Program-made: the position numbers and the translations under genes
From: Porphyromonadaceae bacterium UBA2720
Lineage (GTDB): Bacteria > Bacteroidota > Bacteroidia > Bacteroidales > Muribaculaceae
NCBI GenBank assembly: GCA_002353885.1
Contig: DEKO01000068.1
Location: 1-6,916, forward strand
Reading direction: 5' to 3'
DNA length: 6,916 bases
Part shown: piece by piece, positions 5,349 to 6,916 of the stretch
How the letters are laid out: the number at the start of each line of letters is the position of its first letter
Position numbering within the stretch: position 1 is the stretch's first letter
The notes under the pieces: generated by a model
The model's input: only the letters and a program-made list of their open reading frames with translations
Told to the model about the DNA's origin: nothing
Database searches by the model: none

Positions 5349-6872
5349 TCAGCACACCTTCTCAAGGCGACGCATCATGGCCATCATGATAGCAGCCGAG
5401 ATGAGGCACAACACGACAAAGACCGCCCATACCTGCCACAGCGGCAGGTCGCCCCACAAGTGGCCGCCCACCTGCACCAGGAAGTTGCCCAGTGCCGTGG
5501 CGGCAAACCAGCCGCCCATCATCAGGCCCTTGAGCTTGGGCGGCGCCACCTTGGTGACAAACGACAGTCCCATGGGTGAGAGCAACAGCTCGCCGAAGGT
5601 GAGCACTAGATAGGTCGAGATGAGCCAGTTGGGCGATGCCAATGGTCCAGATGCGCCAGCCTTGACTGCCGCAGCTTGCTCGTTGGGGGTGAGCAGGCCC
5701 ACCGATGCCAGAGCCATGATAGCGTAGGCCACGGCGGCCACCATCATGCCGTAGGCAATCTTGCGGGGAGCACTGGGCTCCTTGCCCCGAGCGGCCAACC
5801 AGCCGAAGATGGCAATCGACACAGGCGTCAGCGCCACCACAAAGCAGGGGTTGAACATCTGATAGATGGGCGCAGCCAGCTGGACCTCGCTAGTGGTGAA
5901 GTAGCGCCACACCAGGAAGGCCACTCCTGCCGCGATCACGCCCCAGGCGATGCCACGGTTGCGCGCCACCTTGCTCTGGAATGCAGCAAACAACGCGTAG
6001 ACCATGACAACGCACACCACCAGATTCCACACGTCGAAGACCATGGCCTGGATGCCCGACGCGCTCTTGGCACTGAACTCGTCGGCAAAGAAAGTGAGCG
6101 TGAGTCCACTCTGGTTGAATGCCATCCAGAAGAAGATGACCACAGCAAACACCAGCACCAGAGCCACGACACGCTGCCGGGTCTCGCCCGGTGGCAGCTC
6201 CTCGACCGGTGCGTCAGCATCCTTCTTCTTGCTCAACGCACTCTTCTCGGTGTGGCGGAAGGTGCCGCGGAAGGCATAGTAGATGCCCATCGAGAGCACC
6301 AGCGACAGGCAGGCCACCCCGAAGGCATAGTGATAGCTGTCGTTGACACTCACGCCATAATGTGCCTGGGCATATTCCATAGCCCACACAGCCGCAGCCG
6401 GGGCAAACATGGCGCCGATGTTGATGGCCATATAGAAGATGGAGAATGCCGCATCACGCTTGTCGGCATATCGGGCCTCGTCGTAGAGGTTGCCCACCAT
6501 CACCTGCAGATTGCCCTTGAACAGTCCGGTGCCCATGGCCACGAGGGCCAGAGCGCCAATCATTGCCCAATAGGCCACATCGCCGCTGCCCAGGGGCACC
6601 GCCAGAGCCACATAGCCCAGAAACATCACCACGATGCCCGAAGTGACCATACGACCATAGCCCCAAAGGTCGGCTAGCAGACCGCCCAGTACGGGCATAA
6701 AGTAGACACACATCAAGAAGATGCTATAAATCATACCGGCTCGGCCAGGTTCCAAGCCGAAGTTGGCACGCAGATAGAGCGCAAACACGGCCAGCATCGT
6801 GTAGTAGCCGAAACGCTCACCCGTGTTGGCCAGTGCCAGTGCATACAATCCTTTTGGTTGGTTATCAAACAT
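5349..6872 (-). CDS. POT/PTR2-family peptide transporter, Bacteroidota subtype
   Basis: A 507-residue inner-membrane protein of the proton-dependent oligopeptide transporter family (major facilitator fold), expected to import di- and tripeptides. Evidence includes ERFGYY in TM1 (19-24), GGLLAD (63-68), GLFKGN in TM4 (K119), the PTR2 signature FSIFYMAINIGAM in TM5 (143-155, N151), FFWMAFNQSG in TM7 (247-256), FNP in TM8 (340-342) and GELLLSPMGLS in TM10 (427-437, E428). I count 14 hydrophobic helices: TM1-6 before a charged linker (203-233), then eight more. Two of these (about 278-298 and 307-324) lie between the TM7 and TM8 motifs, unlike the usual HA/HB position before TM7. The first Glu of ExxER is Asn16, and Leu27 and Asn253 replace the usual Arg/Glu salt-bridge pair. 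A TAA stands three codons before the ATG at 6872, which is therefore the first possible start. The visible 44-nt leader (6873-6916) shows no promoter. The M16 peptidase gene follows on the same strand. Confidence 0.93.
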   Translation of the reverse strand: MFDNQPKGLYALALANTGERFGYYTMLAVFALYLRANFGLEPGRAGMIYSIFLMCVYFMPVLGGLLADLWGYGRMVTSGIVVMFLGYVALAVPLGSGDVAYWAMIGALALVAMGTGLFKGNLQVMVGNLYDEARYADKRDAAFSIFYMAINIGAMFAPAAAVWAMEYAQAHYGVSVNDSYHYAFGVACLSLVLSMGIYYAFRGTFRHTEKSALSKKKDADAPVEELPPGETRQRVVALVLVFAVVIFFWMAFNQSGLTLTFFADEFSAKSASGIQAMVFDVWNLVVCVVMVYALFAAFQSKVARNRGIAWGVIAAGVAFLVWRYFTTSEVQLAAPIYQMFNPCFVVALTPVSIAIFGWLAARGKEPSAPRKIAYGMMVAAVAYAIMALASVGLLTPNEQAAAVKAGASGPLASPNWLISTYLVLTFGELLLSPMGLSFVTKVAPPKLKGLMMGGWFAATALGNFLVQVGGHLWGDLPLWQVWAVFVVLCLISAAIMMAMMRRLEKVC

Positions 6873-6916
6873 AACTAGACTTTAGACGTTAGATGCCATG
6901 GCTCAGGACATCGTTT

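Noticed and set aside
5676..6677. A 333-codon open frame on the plus strand opposite the transporter gene
   Set aside because: Same cause: a His-rich antisense translation of a G+C-biased gene, with no family features.
6867..6874. TATGTTTG, an exact TAnnTTTG match on the minus strand at the transporter start
   Set aside because: It contains the start codon itself, so transcription would begin inside the gene and remove part of TM1.

Overview
The window looks like chromosomal DNA of a Bacteroidales bacterium (Bacteroidota). Three things suggest this: an exact TTG-N19-TAnnTTTG promoter of the Bacteroidota type ahead of the middle gene, start codons with no Shine-Dalgarno sequence, and proteins that read like Bacteroidales homologues. 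The genes use G+C-rich codons, while the gaps are A+T-rich and full of small repeats. I cannot settle genus; a Prevotella- or Muribaculaceae-like gut organism would fit.

Three complete genes lie on the minus strand, so transcription runs from high to low coordinates. 5349-6872 encodes a POT/PTR2-family peptide transporter with an altered helix order and altered proton-coupling residues. 2040-4865 encodes a secreted two-half M16 zinc peptidase of PqqL/FusC type. 390-1856 encodes an exported calcineurin-like metallophosphoesterase with a methionine-rich C-terminal tail. Candidate terminators follow the transporter (5303-5327) and the peptidase (1984-2021), and the peptidase has its own promoter (4921-4950), so these look like separate transcription units and not one operon. 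A periplasmic peptidase beside an inner-membrane peptide transporter suggests peptide scavenging, but that link is inference from proximity.

The gaps hold more than usual. 17-56 is a strong plus-strand terminator for a gene that must lie off the left edge. 57-322 carries degenerate CGAAT repeats. 323-379 is a TG...CA palindrome resembling joined IS3-type ends. 1857-1983 and 4866-5348 share ACTAC-rich and ATGAATAATGCA words, and 5080-5154 is a REPIN-like pair of C-run/G-run hairpins. The word TTAGACGTTA occurs in three different gaps.

I see no RNA gene, CRISPR array, complete transposase, phage gene or defence system. The most interesting item is the transporter: it appears to carry its two accessory helices between TM7 and TM8 instead of between TM6 and TM7, and it lacks both partners of a salt bridge known in canonical POT proteins.
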